From contig NZ_SBLB01000011.1 in NCBI RefSeq assembly GCF_004138325.1, positions 1-64,000 on the forward strand: a DNA stretch of 64,000 nt. Reading direction: 5' to 3'. The notes beneath the pieces are model-generated. The model did not search any database. It was given only the letters and a program-made list of their open reading frames with translations, and was not told the DNA's origin. A program made the translations under genes and the position numbers. Below, one piece after another: positions 8,896 to 17,098 of the stretch. Within the stretch, counting starts at the first letter, position 1. Each line of letters starts with the position of its first letter. This DNA comes from Spirosoma sordidisoli (GTDB lineage: Bacteria > Bacteroidota > Bacteroidia > Cytophagales > Spirosomataceae).

Positions 8896-8897
8896 TC

Positions 8898-9149
8898 ATG
8901 AGCCTGCAGAACGAATCAGTCTCGAAGACCGAGAACCGCAAAAAGTACGACCGCTTCAAGAAAGCCGGTATCAAATATATTGACTACAAAGACGGCAACT
9001 TCCTGCTGAAACTGCTTAACGAGCAGGGCAAAATTCTGCCCCGCCGGTTAACCGGTACCAGCCTGAAAAATCAGCGCAAAGTTGCTCAGGCCGTTAAGCG
9101 TGCTCGTCATCTAGCCATCCTGCCGTACGTCGGCGATTCATTAAAATAG
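8898..9149 (+). CDS. rpsR: 30S ribosomal protein S18
   Basis: S18 (83 residues) is the partner of S6 on the small subunit. The core [20 protein letters not shown], the segment [20 protein letters not shown] and the [15 protein letters not shown]-terminus are diagnostic. It contains no CxxC zinc site. It starts 2 nt after rpsF, so the two are almost certainly translated together, which fits their heterodimeric function. Confidence 0.97.
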   Translation: MSLQNESVSKTENRKKYDRFKKAGIKYIDYKDGNFLLKLLNEQGKILPRRLTGTSLKNQRKVAQAVKRARHLAILPYVGDSLK

Positions 9150-9226
9150 TTTACGGTTTTCGGTTTACGGGTTCCTGCCTTATCGGCACTCCGTAAACTT
9201 ATAAACTGTTAACCGAAAACTTTTTT
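9148..9226 (+). promoter_or_regulatory. Structured rpsR-rplI intergenic leader with alternative pairings
   Basis: The gap holds two copies of GTTTACGG (9149-9156, 9163-9170), one complement CCGTAAAC (9191-9198), and a separate 10-bp pair GTTTTCGGTT (9156-9165) with AACCGAAAAC (9211-9220). TTTTTT follows at 9221-9226, 5 nt before the rplI ATG. CCGTAAAC can pair with either GTTTACGG copy: nested inside the outer stem (second copy) or crossing it (first copy). The outer stem plus T-run looks like a terminator or attenuator, but it may instead be a dispersed repeat element. Confidence 0.5.
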
Positions 9227-9231
9227 CATAA

Positions 9232-9675
9232 ATGGACATCATCCTAAAAACCGACATCGCCGGTCTGGGCTATAAAAATGACACCGTAACGGTGAAGCCA
9301 GGCTACGGCCGCAACTACCTGATCCCGCAGGGGTATGCGATCATGGCAACAGACTCGAACAAAAAAATCGTTGCTGAAAACATCCGTCAGGCAGCTCACA
9401 AAGCGGAGAAAATCAAGAACGACGCCCAGTCGCTGGCCGACAACATTGGAGACCTGACGCTGACCATTCCTGCCAAAGCAGGGGAAAGCGGCAAGATCTT
9501 CGGACGCGTGACCAACACCCAGGTAGCTGACGCGCTGCGTGAGAAAGGCTTCGACATCGATCGCAAGAAAATTGCGGTTGACGATGTGAAGACCCTGGGC
9601 TCGTACGAAGCCGTACTTGACCTGCACAAAGAGGTGAAGCACACGGTGAAATTTGAGGTAGTATCGGCTGAATAA
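9232..9675 (+). CDS. rplI: 50S ribosomal protein L9
   Basis: L9 (147 residues) binds 23S rRNA domain V and helps keep translational fidelity. The N-terminal domain MDIILKTDIAGLGYKNDTVT and PGYGRNYLIPQGYA is the classical L9 signature. A connecting helix follows (about 45-75), then the C-terminal domain with GKIFGRVTNTQVADAL. Length is normal. It is the last gene of the operon, separated from rpsR by an unusual structured gap and followed by a strong terminator. Confidence 0.97.
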   Translation: MDIILKTDIAGLGYKNDTVTVKPGYGRNYLIPQGYAIMATDSNKKIVAENIRQAAHKAEKIKNDAQSLADNIGDLTLTIPAKAGESGKIFGRVTNTQVADALREKGFDIDRKKIAVDDVKTLGSYEAVLDLHKEVKHTVKFEVVSAE

Positions 9676-9691
9676 GCGACTACACAATCTC

Positions 9692-9725
9692 CAGAAAAGG
9701 CCTGGCATTTGTCGGGCCTTTTCTG
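9692..9725. terminator. Bidirectional terminator between rplI and the alpha-CTD-like gene
   Basis: A perfect 11-bp stem, CAGAAAAGGCC (9692-9702) with GGCCTTTTCTG (9715-9725), in the 51-nt gap between two convergent genes. Confidence 0.8.
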
Positions 9726-9726
9726 T

Positions 9727-10104
9727 TTAGTTCAGGCTCGTTTGCTCAATGAGTCCGTAATACAGCTCGAGCGGGGCCTTGCTGTTCTGAAACGCCAGCT
9801 GAATTTCGTCAAATGCTTTCCCGTTTTTGAATCGAATCTGCCGCCAGTCGTCGGGGACCAGTAGCTTCAGGGTTTCGGATAAAGTCAGTTGACCCGCATT
9901 CTGATAGTACGCCAGCTTATTTTTTTCGGCAACCGTTCGATACAGCACATCCCGGGCCCGAACCGACAGCGTTAAGTCCCGCAGCCGAAGCTTGGGAAGC
10001 TGATCTATGAAACGCTGCCGACGGTCAATTTCTTCATGAGCCTGTTCAATAAGTTGGTATAAAGAATCGAAACTAAGGGCTTTGACGCGTTTATCAAGTG
10101 ACAT
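9727..10104 (-). CDS. Small protein resembling the RNA polymerase alpha C-terminal domain
   Basis: A 125-residue protein with no standard name known to me. The middle (about residues 41-108) resembles the RNA polymerase alpha-CTD: LRDLTLSVRARDVL (41-54) parallels the DLELTVRSANCL helix that holds the DNA-contacting Arg, and NGKAFDEIQLAF (94-105) parallels the GKKSLTEIKDVL helix-hairpin-helix. The N-terminal 40 residues are charged and helical, with no alpha-NTD. It could be a DNA-binding or polymerase-associated factor; this rests on motif resemblance and is an inference. A perfect -7 element lies 33-40 nt upstream. It is convergent with rplI and divergent from the GSCFA gene. Confidence 0.6.
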   Translation of the reverse strand: MSLDKRVKALSFDSLYQLIEQAHEEIDRRQRFIDQLPKLRLRDLTLSVRARDVLYRTVAEKNKLAYYQNAGQLTLSETLKLLVPDDWRQIRFKNGKAFDEIQLAFQNSKAPLELYYGLIEQTSLN

Positions 10105-10393
10105 GCTGGCCGGAAAAGTGGAGTAATTAAGTTGTTCAAATATATAAATCGTAAACCAAAAAGAAACTTTATCTTCATTTGCACAATAAATTTTATCAAG
10201 TCATATGTGCATTTTATCGTAATCTCGCATTGATGCGTGCTACTTCCCCTGACGAACGACACTGAAGGGAAGTAACGCGATAATATAAACTTACATACTA
10301 ATCCACGCTACACCGTCTGACAATGAGTCAATTACCCATCAACAATTACTCTCTTCAGCGGACCTAAACGGACCTGGTTATTGTTAGTTAAGT
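10105..10393. other. Divergent intergenic region
   Basis: It is AT-rich near 10104 and carries the -7 element above. An 8-bp inverted repeat (TACTTCCC 10241-10248 with GGGAAGTA 10267-10274) lies about 120 nt before the GSCFA gene and could be an operator or a weak hairpin. No gene is seen. Confidence 0.4.
10137..10144 (-). promoter_or_regulatory. Promoter -7 element of the alpha-CTD-like gene
   Basis: Minus-strand TATATTTG matches TAnnTTTG; no clear -33 at the expected distance. It predicts a leader of about 27 nt. Confidence 0.5.
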
Positions 10394-11416
10394 ATGCATT
10401 TTCACACTGAATTAACGCCGGTGCCTATTCCGTATCCAATCGGTTTAACCAGCCGAATCGTAACGCTGGGCTCCTGTTTTGCCGAAGTTATGGGACGCCG
10501 ACTGGCCGATCATAAGCTGATGGTGCTTAACAATCCTTTTGGTACGCTTTTTAACCCGGTGTCGCTGGTGAAGCTGGTCAGTATGGCACTGGATGGCGCT
10601 ACACCCGATGAAACGCGCTACGTTAACCGCGATGGCGTATGGTTTCATTACGATTTCCATTCTTCGCTATGGGCCCGGAGTCAGCGTGAACTGCGCGATT
10701 CCTTACAAAATGTACTTGCCGAAACGGGCGCTTTCCTTCGCACGGCAGATTACCTGCTGCTGACCCTTGGCTCAGCCCTGGTTTACCGACACCTCGAAAC
10801 CGGTCAGGTTGTTGCCAGCTGCCACAAAATGCCCGGGGCTTTGTTTCAAAAATATATGTATTCATACGAGTACATGATGGATGACATGAAGCACCTGCTC
10901 AAGCGATTACACCGGGCCAACCCGAAGCTCAGGGTCATCCTGACGGTTAGTCCGGTTCGTCACACGCGCGATACGCTTCCCTTGAATTCGGCAAGCAAGG
11001 CGACCCTGCGGATAGTTGCCCACGAGCTAACCCTTTGGCACGACTGGGTTCAATACTTCCCGGCTTACGAGATTATGCTGGACGATCTGCGTGACTATCG
11101 CTTCTACGAAGCGGATCTGATTCACCCCAACTCCCAGGCCCACGACTATATTTTCGAAAAGTTTGCTGCAAGTGCCTTCGATGACGAACTTCGCGCCTTC
11201 GTTGCCGACTGGAAAGCGGTCTCAACTTCCCTGGCGCACCGCCCACTTTATGGCACGGATTCATCCGCTTATCAGCAGTTTCTGATCCGGTTGCGGGAGA
11301 AGCTCGAAAAGCTGTCCGGGTCTGTTGACGTTTCAACGGAACTGGCAGAAGTACAAAGCCGTTTAACAGGGCATAAGAACCAGGATTATGAACCGGGAGA
11401 GAAGCAATCTGCCTAG
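10394..11416 (+). CDS. GSCFA domain-containing protein
   Basis: A 340-residue protein of the GSCFA family, which takes its name from the motif seen here in TLGSCFAEVMGRRL (about residues 26-39). The family is related to SGNH/GDSL hydrolases; its substrate is unknown, and it is often seen in Bacteroidota and in polysaccharide-modifying contexts. DYLLLTLGSALVYRH, ILTVSPVRHTRD and the late DLIHPNSQAHDYI (a possible Asp/His catalytic pair) fit an SGNH-like fold. There is no signal peptide, so it is probably cytoplasmic. It is followed after 38 nt by mrp and may share its transcript. Confidence 0.85.
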   Translation: MHFHTELTPVPIPYPIGLTSRIVTLGSCFAEVMGRRLADHKLMVLNNPFGTLFNPVSLVKLVSMALDGATPDETRYVNRDGVWFHYDFHSSLWARSQRELRDSLQNVLAETGAFLRTADYLLLTLGSALVYRHLETGQVVASCHKMPGALFQKYMYSYEYMMDDMKHLLKRLHRANPKLRVILTVSPVRHTRDTLPLNSASKATLRIVAHELTLWHDWVQYFPAYEIMLDDLRDYRFYEADLIHPNSQAHDYIFEKFAASAFDDELRAFVADWKAVSTSLAHRPLYGTDSSAYQQFLIRLREKLEKLSGSVDVSTELAEVQSRLTGHKNQDYEPGEKQSA

Positions 11417-11454
11417 TAGCTGTCATCCTGCTGTTTGCCCCCTCCAGAAAAAAT

Positions 11455-12558
11455 ATGTCTGACTACCGATTACATAAAGAAGCCGTTCTACGCGCGCTTG
11501 GTACTGTTGAAGAACCGGATCTGAAGCGGGATATCGTATCGCTCGGGATGGTTAAAGAAATAACGCTCGGGATCGACTCGGTACGCTTTACCGTTGTGCT
11601 GACTACCCCGGCCTGTCCGCTGAAAGAAGTGATTCGCAAGCGCTGCGAAGACGCCATCCATGCGCACATAGGTCCTGACATAACCGTTACGATTGATATG
11701 ACATCGGATGTGACGTCAACCCGGATGAACGCACCCACTTTACCGGGCGTTAAAAACATCATTGCGGTATCGTCGGGCAAAGGGGGCGTGGGTAAGTCGA
11801 CGGTGACGGCTAACCTGGCGATTGCCCTGCATAAATCGGGGGCTAAAGTAGGGATTATCGATGCGGACATCTACGGCCCTTCTATTCCAACCATGTTTGG
11901 AGCCGAGGAGATGCAGCCGCGGATTTTCCAGGTAGACGGGCAAACCCGTATGGAGCCGATCCGCCAGTTTGGCATCAAGCTGCTATCGATGGGCTTTCTG
12001 GTTGCCCCCGGACAGGCTATTATCTGGCGCGGTACCATGGCCGGCCGGGCATTGCAGCAGTTCTTCTCGGATGCAGACTGGGGTGAGCTCGATTATCTGC
12101 TGATCGACCTGCCGCCGGGAACGGGCGACATTCACCTGACACTCGTACAGACCGTTCCGGTAACCGGAGCAATCATCGTTACAACCCCGCAGAAAGTGGC
12201 GCTGGCCGACGCGACAAAGGGCTTAGCCATGTTCCAGCAGCCGCAAATCAACGTACCTATTCTGGGGGTCATCGAAAATATGTCGTTCTTTACCCCGGCC
12301 GAATTACCCGACCACCAGTACTTTATTTTTGGCAAAGGCGGGGGTCGCCAGTTGGCCGAGCAGTTCAGCGTTCCGTTGCTGGGGCAGATTCCGCTCGTAC
12401 AAAGCATCCGCGAAGCTGGCGATGAGGGCAGGCCAGCTATTAGTGTTGGCGAGCCCGTTGCCTCCGAAGCGTTCCAGGCTACAGCCGAAGCCCTGGCCCA
12501 ACAGGTAGCCATCCGCAACGCAACTGTCGACCGAACAAAGCGGGTCGAAGTTGCATAA
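11455..12558 (+). CDS. mrp: Mrp/NBP35-family Fe-S carrier P-loop ATPase
   Basis: A P-loop ATPase (367 residues) of the Mrp/ApbC family, thought to deliver Fe-S clusters. An N-terminal MIP18/DUF59 domain (about 1-85, with TTPACPLKEVI) precedes the ATPase with a deviant Walker A, SSGKGGVGKST (106-116), then DADIYGPSIP and DYLLIDLPPGTGDIHLTL. The CxxC that holds the bridging cluster in many Mrp proteins is missing: the expected site reads ENMSFFTPAELPDHQYFIFG. I believe this is common in Bacteroidota Mrp, so cluster binding may differ. It sits between the GSCFA gene and a NifU-domain gene; the neighbouring Fe-S scaffold supports the role. Confidence 0.92.
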   Translation: MSDYRLHKEAVLRALGTVEEPDLKRDIVSLGMVKEITLGIDSVRFTVVLTTPACPLKEVIRKRCEDAIHAHIGPDITVTIDMTSDVTSTRMNAPTLPGVKNIIAVSSGKGGVGKSTVTANLAIALHKSGAKVGIIDADIYGPSIPTMFGAEEMQPRIFQVDGQTRMEPIRQFGIKLLSMGFLVAPGQAIIWRGTMAGRALQQFFSDADWGELDYLLIDLPPGTGDIHLTLVQTVPVTGAIIVTTPQKVALADATKGLAMFQQPQINVPILGVIENMSFFTPAELPDHQYFIFGKGGGRQLAEQFSVPLLGQIPLVQSIREAGDEGRPAISVGEPVASEAFQATAEALAQQVAIRNATVDRTKRVEVA

Positions 12559-12581
12559 AACCCCGACACCCTGTAACTTTA
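12551..12581 (+). promoter_or_regulatory. Possible promoter inside the mrp-nifU gap
   Basis: TTG (12551-12553), 20 nt, then TAACTTTA (12574-12581), one base off TAnnTTTG. If used, transcription would start almost on the first ATG (12588), favouring the second ATG at 12600 for the NifU protein. It overlaps the end of mrp. Confidence 0.3.
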
Positions 12582-12587
12582 CCGTAA

Positions 12588-12866
12588 ATGCAGAATTTCA
12601 TGGAGACGGCAGTCAACAACGACCATTTGATTGAGAAAATAGAACGTGCGCTGGACAGCATGCGCCCTTATCTGGCTGCAGACGGCGGCAACGTGAAAGT
12701 ACTCGAGGTTACCGACGATAAAGTGGTGCGTCTGGAACTAATGGGCACCTGTGGTTCATGCCCAATGTCGGCCATGACGTTCAAAGGTGGTTTGGAAGAA
12801 GCCATTCTGAAAGCCGTGCCGGAAATCACGAAAGTAGAAGCAATCAACATTACCCCCGCTTTTTAA
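12588..12866 (+). CDS. NifU C-terminal-domain Fe-S scaffold/carrier protein
   Basis: A Nfu-type protein of 92 residues (88 if translation starts at the ATG at 12600). It binds and transfers Fe-S clusters through the cysteine pair in LMGTCGSCPMSAMTFKGGLE (Cys55 and Cys58). The preceding RPYLAADGGNVKVLEV is the standard domain opening. It lies 29 nt after mrp and very likely works with it in cluster carriage. A strong terminator follows. Confidence 0.94.
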   Translation: MQNFMETAVNNDHLIEKIERALDSMRPYLAADGGNVKVLEVTDDKVVRLELMGTCGSCPMSAMTFKGGLEEAILKAVPEITKVEAINITPAF

Positions 12867-12931
12867 CAAAGCCGGTTTAGCCAGATTCAGGCCAGTACTT
12901 GCTGGACCTGCCCGATCTTAAGGAATACATC

Positions 12932-12961
12932 AGCCGCTTGTTTTAAACAGGCGGCTTTTTT
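12932..12961 (+). terminator. Intrinsic terminator of the GSCFA-mrp-nifU operon
   Basis: AGCCGCTTG (12932-12940) pairs with CAGGCGGCT (12948-12956) with one G-U pair, followed by TTTTT. Confidence 0.8.
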
Positions 12962-12962
12962 G

Positions 12963-12970
12963 TTTCTTTG
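12963..12970 (+). promoter_or_regulatory. Promoter -7-like element of the Ddl-like gene
   Basis: TTTCTTTG differs from TAnnTTTG at one base. It overlaps an alternative TTG start and so favours the GTG at 12995 as the true start. Confidence 0.4.
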
Positions 12971-12994
12971 TGGGTAGCAATATCCCTCAAATCT

Positions 12995-14641
12995 GTGAAA
13001 ATAGGCATTTTCTTCGGTGGTCCGGCGCGGGAGCGCGAAGTATCGTTTGCTGGTGGACGTACCGCGCTGGCAAATCTGGACAAAGGGCTTTTTGAGCCAG
13101 TACTCGTATTCGTCGATGGTCGCGGCCGCTTTCGGCTGGTTAAACCCGAGTTTTTACAATCGCCTTCGCTGCGCGATACGCTGCCTGCCGACAGCTCGGG
13201 GTTTTCGGTCTATGACGAATCGCTCAGTTCGGATGCCCTGGAGGCCACGCTGCCCGAACTCCGGCCTGAACAGTTCAGCTCCCATTTCGATCTGGCATTC
13301 CTGGCCATGCACGGCCCCGATTGTGAAGACGGGGCTATTCAGGGATTGCTCGAATGGTACAAAATGCCGTATACGGGTCCCGGTCTGGTTGGCTCAGCGG
13401 TAGGCATCAATAAAATTCTTCAGAATGAATTGATTGCGCTGGCCAATGGGCAGCAGAAAAAAACGGCGACCATCAGCCGGGATGCTTACGAGCGGGCCGA
13501 TAAAGCGCAGTTTTTCCAATCCCTGACCGAGCACCTGGGCCTGCCCATTGTCGTAAAAGCCCCCCACCAGGGTTCCAGTATTGGTGTTGCCATTGTACGG
13601 GAAGCCGATCTGACGCAGTTCTGCCGGGCTGTTGAACAATGCTTTTTTACCATGACCGTACAGCCCGATGGCTGGTCGAAACTCAGTGCCTGGGGTGAGC
13701 TGGCGGCCGACGAAAAGCGGGAGCTGGCGCAGCGCATGGTCAGCCTCGACGCCGGGATCAGCTTTCCGGTGGTTGTTGAGCAGACGGGGCAGGTGATTAC
13801 TCACCCGGCCCAGTTGATTGAAGTACTTGACGAACGGCAGGGACAGCCTACCCGACTGGCCTCGGTCAATGCCGAAGACGAAGTTCTTTTCGAGGAGTTT
13901 ATTCGTGGACAGGAGTTTTCCTGTGGCGTTATTCAGGACGATGATCAGATGGCCGTTGCCCTGCCCCCTACCGAGATATACAACGCGGAAGCCTTCGACT
14001 TCGAAACCAAATACAAAACCAACGTAGCCAAAAAGCGGATTCCGGTCGGTACGAGTCTCGAAAATAACCGCAAGATCCAGCTTGCTGTTGCCGAAGTTTT
14101 TACCAAACTGGGCATCAACGTCTACTCGCGCATCGACGGCTTCCTGACGCCCGACAACCGGGTACTGCTCCACGACCCCAACACCATTCCGGGTATGTCG
14201 CCGACCTCCCTGATCTTCAAACAAATGGCGGAGATCGGGCTGAACCTGGCCAACTCGCTGACCTACCTGATTCGCCAGTCGCTCCGCGAGCGCATTCGGA
14301 CGGGTAAGGACACCTACCGGCTCAAAAGCCAGCTGGCCAGCCTGGACGCCCAGCTGGCCGACCGGAAAGCAAATCCACTACCCGAACGGGTTATTTCGTT
14401 TGGCGAAAGTGACGAGTCGTTTGCCAACGCTAAGCAGCAGTATCATGAACTGGCAGCCAGTGGTACGGTGCGACCGGTATTGCAATACATCAAAAATAAA
14501 ACCGAGAGCCACGAGGTCCCGGTCTATTGCTTATTCAAAGAAACGATTGTGGAGCTGGAAGCGGCTCTGAACGAACCCCGTCATCCGCTGCTGATTGAAA
14601 CAACCGAACGTACGGCCCATATCACTTCCCGCTACATCTAA
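12995..14641 (+). CDS. Atypical D-alanine--D-alanine ligase-like ATP-grasp protein
   Basis: An ATP-grasp protein (548 residues from GTG 12995) related to D-Ala-D-Ala ligase. The N-terminal KIGIFFGGPAREREVSFAGG, then FLAMHGPDCEDGAIQGLLEW, MPYTGPGLVGSAVGINKIL, VKAPHQGSSIGVAIV (ATP-binding Lys) and FEEFIRGQEFSCGVI follow Ddl order. It is much longer than the usual 300-370 residues. There is an insertion of about 100 residues between the ATP lysine and the FEEF strand, and a C-terminal extension of about 120 residues. The metal-binding ExN motif reads LHDPNTIPGMSP, with Asp in place of Glu. It may make D-Ala-D-Ala for peptidoglycan or may ligate another pair; neither can be decided here. I chose GTG because homologues begin at VKIG and because a -7-like element covers the TTG upstream. 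Confidence 0.8.
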   Translation: MKIGIFFGGPAREREVSFAGGRTALANLDKGLFEPVLVFVDGRGRFRLVKPEFLQSPSLRDTLPADSSGFSVYDESLSSDALEATLPELRPEQFSSHFDLAFLAMHGPDCEDGAIQGLLEWYKMPYTGPGLVGSAVGINKILQNELIALANGQQKKTATISRDAYERADKAQFFQSLTEHLGLPIVVKAPHQGSSIGVAIVREADLTQFCRAVEQCFFTMTVQPDGWSKLSAWGELAADEKRELAQRMVSLDAGISFPVVVEQTGQVITHPAQLIEVLDERQGQPTRLASVNAEDEVLFEEFIRGQEFSCGVIQDDDQMAVALPPTEIYNAEAFDFETKYKTNVAKKRIPVGTSLENNRKIQLAVAEVFTKLGINVYSRIDGFLTPDNRVLLHDPNTIPGMSPTSLIFKQMAEIGLNLANSLTYLIRQSLRERIRTGKDTYRLKSQLASLDAQLADRKANPLPERVISFGESDESFANAKQQYHELAASGTVRPVLQYIKNKTESHEVPVYCLFKETIVELEAALNEPRHPLLIETTERTAHITSRYI

Positions 14642-14651
14642 GCCTATTTAC

Positions 14652-14700
14652 CCGTTCTGGCAGACGAACGCACCTGTTTGCCTGCCAGAACGGCGTTTTT
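14652..14700. terminator. Bidirectional terminator between the Ddl-like gene and the TonB receptor
   Basis: A perfect 12-bp stem, CCGTTCTGGCAG (14652-14663) with CTGCCAGAACGG (14682-14693), followed by CGTTTTT. The T's overlap the end of the convergent receptor gene. Confidence 0.8.
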
Positions 14701-17098
14701 ACCAGCGGTACGACAGCGTAGTCGAGAACATGCGGGGAGCAATCGGATTCACACTGTTGTCATCATGAATCTGGTAACTCAGCACATTGAGCAGATTCGA
14801 CAACTTGGCCCGAACCGAGAACCGCGCCAGCGAATACCCGACCGATGCGTCGAGTTGCGTATAGGCAGCCACCGGAATCAAGCGGTAGGTGTCGTTATTC
14901 ACCGTCAGACGAGTTGACCGACCGGCCACGCGCTCACCCATGTAGAAGGCAGTCAACCCGGCGTTCAGCCCTTTGGCCCAGCCCGCCCGCTGCACGGTGT
15001 AATAAACACTGGCGTTAGCCGTATGATTGGGGTTGTACCGTAGCAGGCTGCCAACAATGTAAATGTTACTGGCCGTATACCTGGTCTGGTTGTAGCTGTA
15101 GCCTCCCAGCAGGGAGAAGCCACCCATCTGCCTGGTTTTAAGATCGACTTCAACACCCCGGCTTGTTACCTCGCCAGCCAGTTCTCTGATGCTACTGTTG
15201 GTGTTTCCGTTGGCCAGGCTGGTTTGCGCCAGATTACTGTTTTTGATTTGATAAACAGTTACGTTAGCCGACAGGAACCCATTCAGCAGATCGTTTTTTA
15301 TACCGGCTTCATATTGATCGATAAATGACGGCGGAAGCGCATTTCCGGCTACGTCAACTCCCGTGTTGGTATTGAACGAATTGGCGTAACTGACAAACAG
15401 CGACGTGGTCGGGATGGGCTGATACACGAGCCCAAGACGTGGCGTAACGGCCCCGTCGAACGTGGTAACGGCGGTTGTTTTGTTGTCGGCGTACGTCAGC
15501 ACCTGGCTACCGGTCTGCTGATAGCTGTAGCGGAGGCCAGCCAGCAGCTTAATTTTAGTGGAGAAGGCAATCAGATCCTGCGCATATATGCCAACCCGAT
15601 TGATGGGAGCCTGCGTCAGGCTACGAGCGGTCAGCGTAGGGATGTCTGTACGCTGCCGGTACTGATTCGGATTGTAGATGTTGATGGTGTCATAAACAGC
15701 CAGCGGATTGAAAGCAGTGGTGCTGGTCCGATACTGGTCGGCATCAGCACCAAGGAGTACGGTATGTTTGATGGTGCCGGTAGTGACCTGACCGGTAAGA
15801 TCGACCTGACCAATCCAGTAGGTTTCGGCTACTTCTGACCGTTGCAGGCCCCGTATCCAGCGGCCATCCGTACGAATGAACTGACCGCCATTGGGGCGCT
15901 GGCTGGCAAATTGTTCACTGTTGTACCGCTGTCCGGAAGCCAGTGCCCGAACCTGCCAGTTCTGGCTGAGCTGGTGTGTCAGGGTAGCCGTGGCACTCCG
16001 CTGCTCAATCCGGTTATAGCCCCAGGGCACGCCCAGGAACCGGTTTCGTGGGATGCCGGCAATCGTGTAGTTAACCGCGCCCGTACCGAAATCGGCGGTC
16101 CGATCATCATACAGATAGTCGCCTTCGAGCAACAAACTTGTTTTGGGAGCCAGGTTGATGAGTAATGACGGATTTACGTAGAACCGCTTGCTCTTCACCT
16201 CGTCCCGGAAACTGTTGCCCTGCTCGTAGGTGGTGTTGAGTCGATACGCTACCCGCTCCCCTTTCCCGATTCCGCCATACACGTCTATGATAGGCTTAAC
16301 GAAGCCAAAGCTGCCTAAACGCACCGAGGCCGAACCGCCCGACTGAAACTGAGGCTTTTTGGTAACCAGATTGATGATACCGCCAGCCGCTACATTACCG
16401 AACAGGATAGCACCGCTGCCTTTCAGGACTTCTACCCGCTCCAGGGCGCTGATCTCCGGCATGGCTGCATTATTGAAGCGCGCGCCGTTCTTGAAGGTGT
16501 TGCTGCTGTTGAACGCGAACCCGCGGCCTGCCAGTTCTTCCTGGGTACCACCGGCCGTACCCATCACATAAACGCCGTTGGTGTTCATTAGCACGTCGCT
16601 CAGGCGCAGCGTCTGCTGGCGTTCGAGTACCTCACGTTCTACCACCGCCACAGCCTGAGGCAGGTCGAGCGGACGGATGGCCACCTTGCCAACGCTGACG
16701 GGCTTCTGATTGTCACTCTTGAAACCCTTTACCTGTACTTCATTCAACTGCCGGGCCGTTTCAGCCAGCGCAAACTGAATGTCGGCCGACCGACCGGCCG
16801 TTACCTTTACGGATTGCTCCTGAGGCTGCAAGCCAACAAACGTAGCAACCAGCGTGTACTCGCCCGCTGGCAAATGACGCAGGGTGAAATTGCCTTCTTC
16901 GGTGGATACGGTCCCCTTGTTGGTTCCTTTTACCGAGATACTGACAAAAGGAGCAGGCTTCCGATCGCTGGTGTACACCCGACCACGCACCGACCCCGCC
17001 GGAACGGGCGGCCCATCTTCTGCCAGTACAAGTTGCACACTGAATAAAACCGTTAAAACTATAGTTAAAAAAGAGGAAGGTAAACCGTACAAGTGCAT
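14699..17098 (-). CDS. TonB-dependent siderophore-type receptor
   Basis: An outer-membrane TonB-dependent receptor (799 residues). It has a signal peptide (to about residue 26, ending LVLAEDG), a carboxypeptidase-regulatory-like beta domain (GSVRGRVYTSDRKPAPFVSI) and a plug with QAVAVVEREVLERQQTLRLS and ERVEVLKGSGAILFGNVAAG, then IINLVTKKP. A 22-strand barrel follows, ending FSTTLSYRW with the terminal aromatic expected for BAM insertion. The plug wording resembles siderophore receptors (FhuA/FecA type), so ferric-siderophore uptake is likely but the ligand is unknown. Directly before the ATG the sequence is AT-rich with a short TTAAT/ATTAA repeat (17105-17118); it is not a good Fur box. It is downstream of, but 143 nt from, the DUF2975/XRE operon. 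Confidence 0.93.
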   Translation of the reverse strand: MHLYGLPSSFLTIVLTVLFSVQLVLAEDGPPVPAGSVRGRVYTSDRKPAPFVSISVKGTNKGTVSTEEGNFTLRHLPAGEYTLVATFVGLQPQEQSVKVTAGRSADIQFALAETARQLNEVQVKGFKSDNQKPVSVGKVAIRPLDLPQAVAVVEREVLERQQTLRLSDVLMNTNGVYVMGTAGGTQEELAGRGFAFNSSNTFKNGARFNNAAMPEISALERVEVLKGSGAILFGNVAAGGIINLVTKKPQFQSGGSASVRLGSFGFVKPIIDVYGGIGKGERVAYRLNTTYEQGNSFRDEVKSKRFYVNPSLLINLAPKTSLLLEGDYLYDDRTADFGTGAVNYTIAGIPRNRFLGVPWGYNRIEQRSATATLTHQLSQNWQVRALASGQRYNSEQFASQRPNGGQFIRTDGRWIRGLQRSEVAETYWIGQVDLTGQVTTGTIKHTVLLGADADQYRTSTTAFNPLAVYDTINIYNPNQYRQRTDIPTLTARSLTQAPINRVGIYAQDLIAFSTKIKLLAGLRYSYQQTGSQVLTYADNKTTAVTTFDGAVTPRLGLVYQPIPTTSLFVSYANSFNTNTGVDVAGNALPPSFIDQYEAGIKNDLLNGFLSANVTVYQIKNSNLAQTSLANGNTNSSIRELAGEVTSRGVEVDLKTRQMGGFSLLGGYSYNQTRYTASNIYIVGSLLRYNPNHTANASVYYTVQRAGWAKGLNAGLTAFYMGERVAGRSTRLTVNNDTYRLIPVAAYTQLDASVGYSLARFSVRAKLSNLLNVLSYQIHDDNSVNPIAPRMFSTTLSYRW

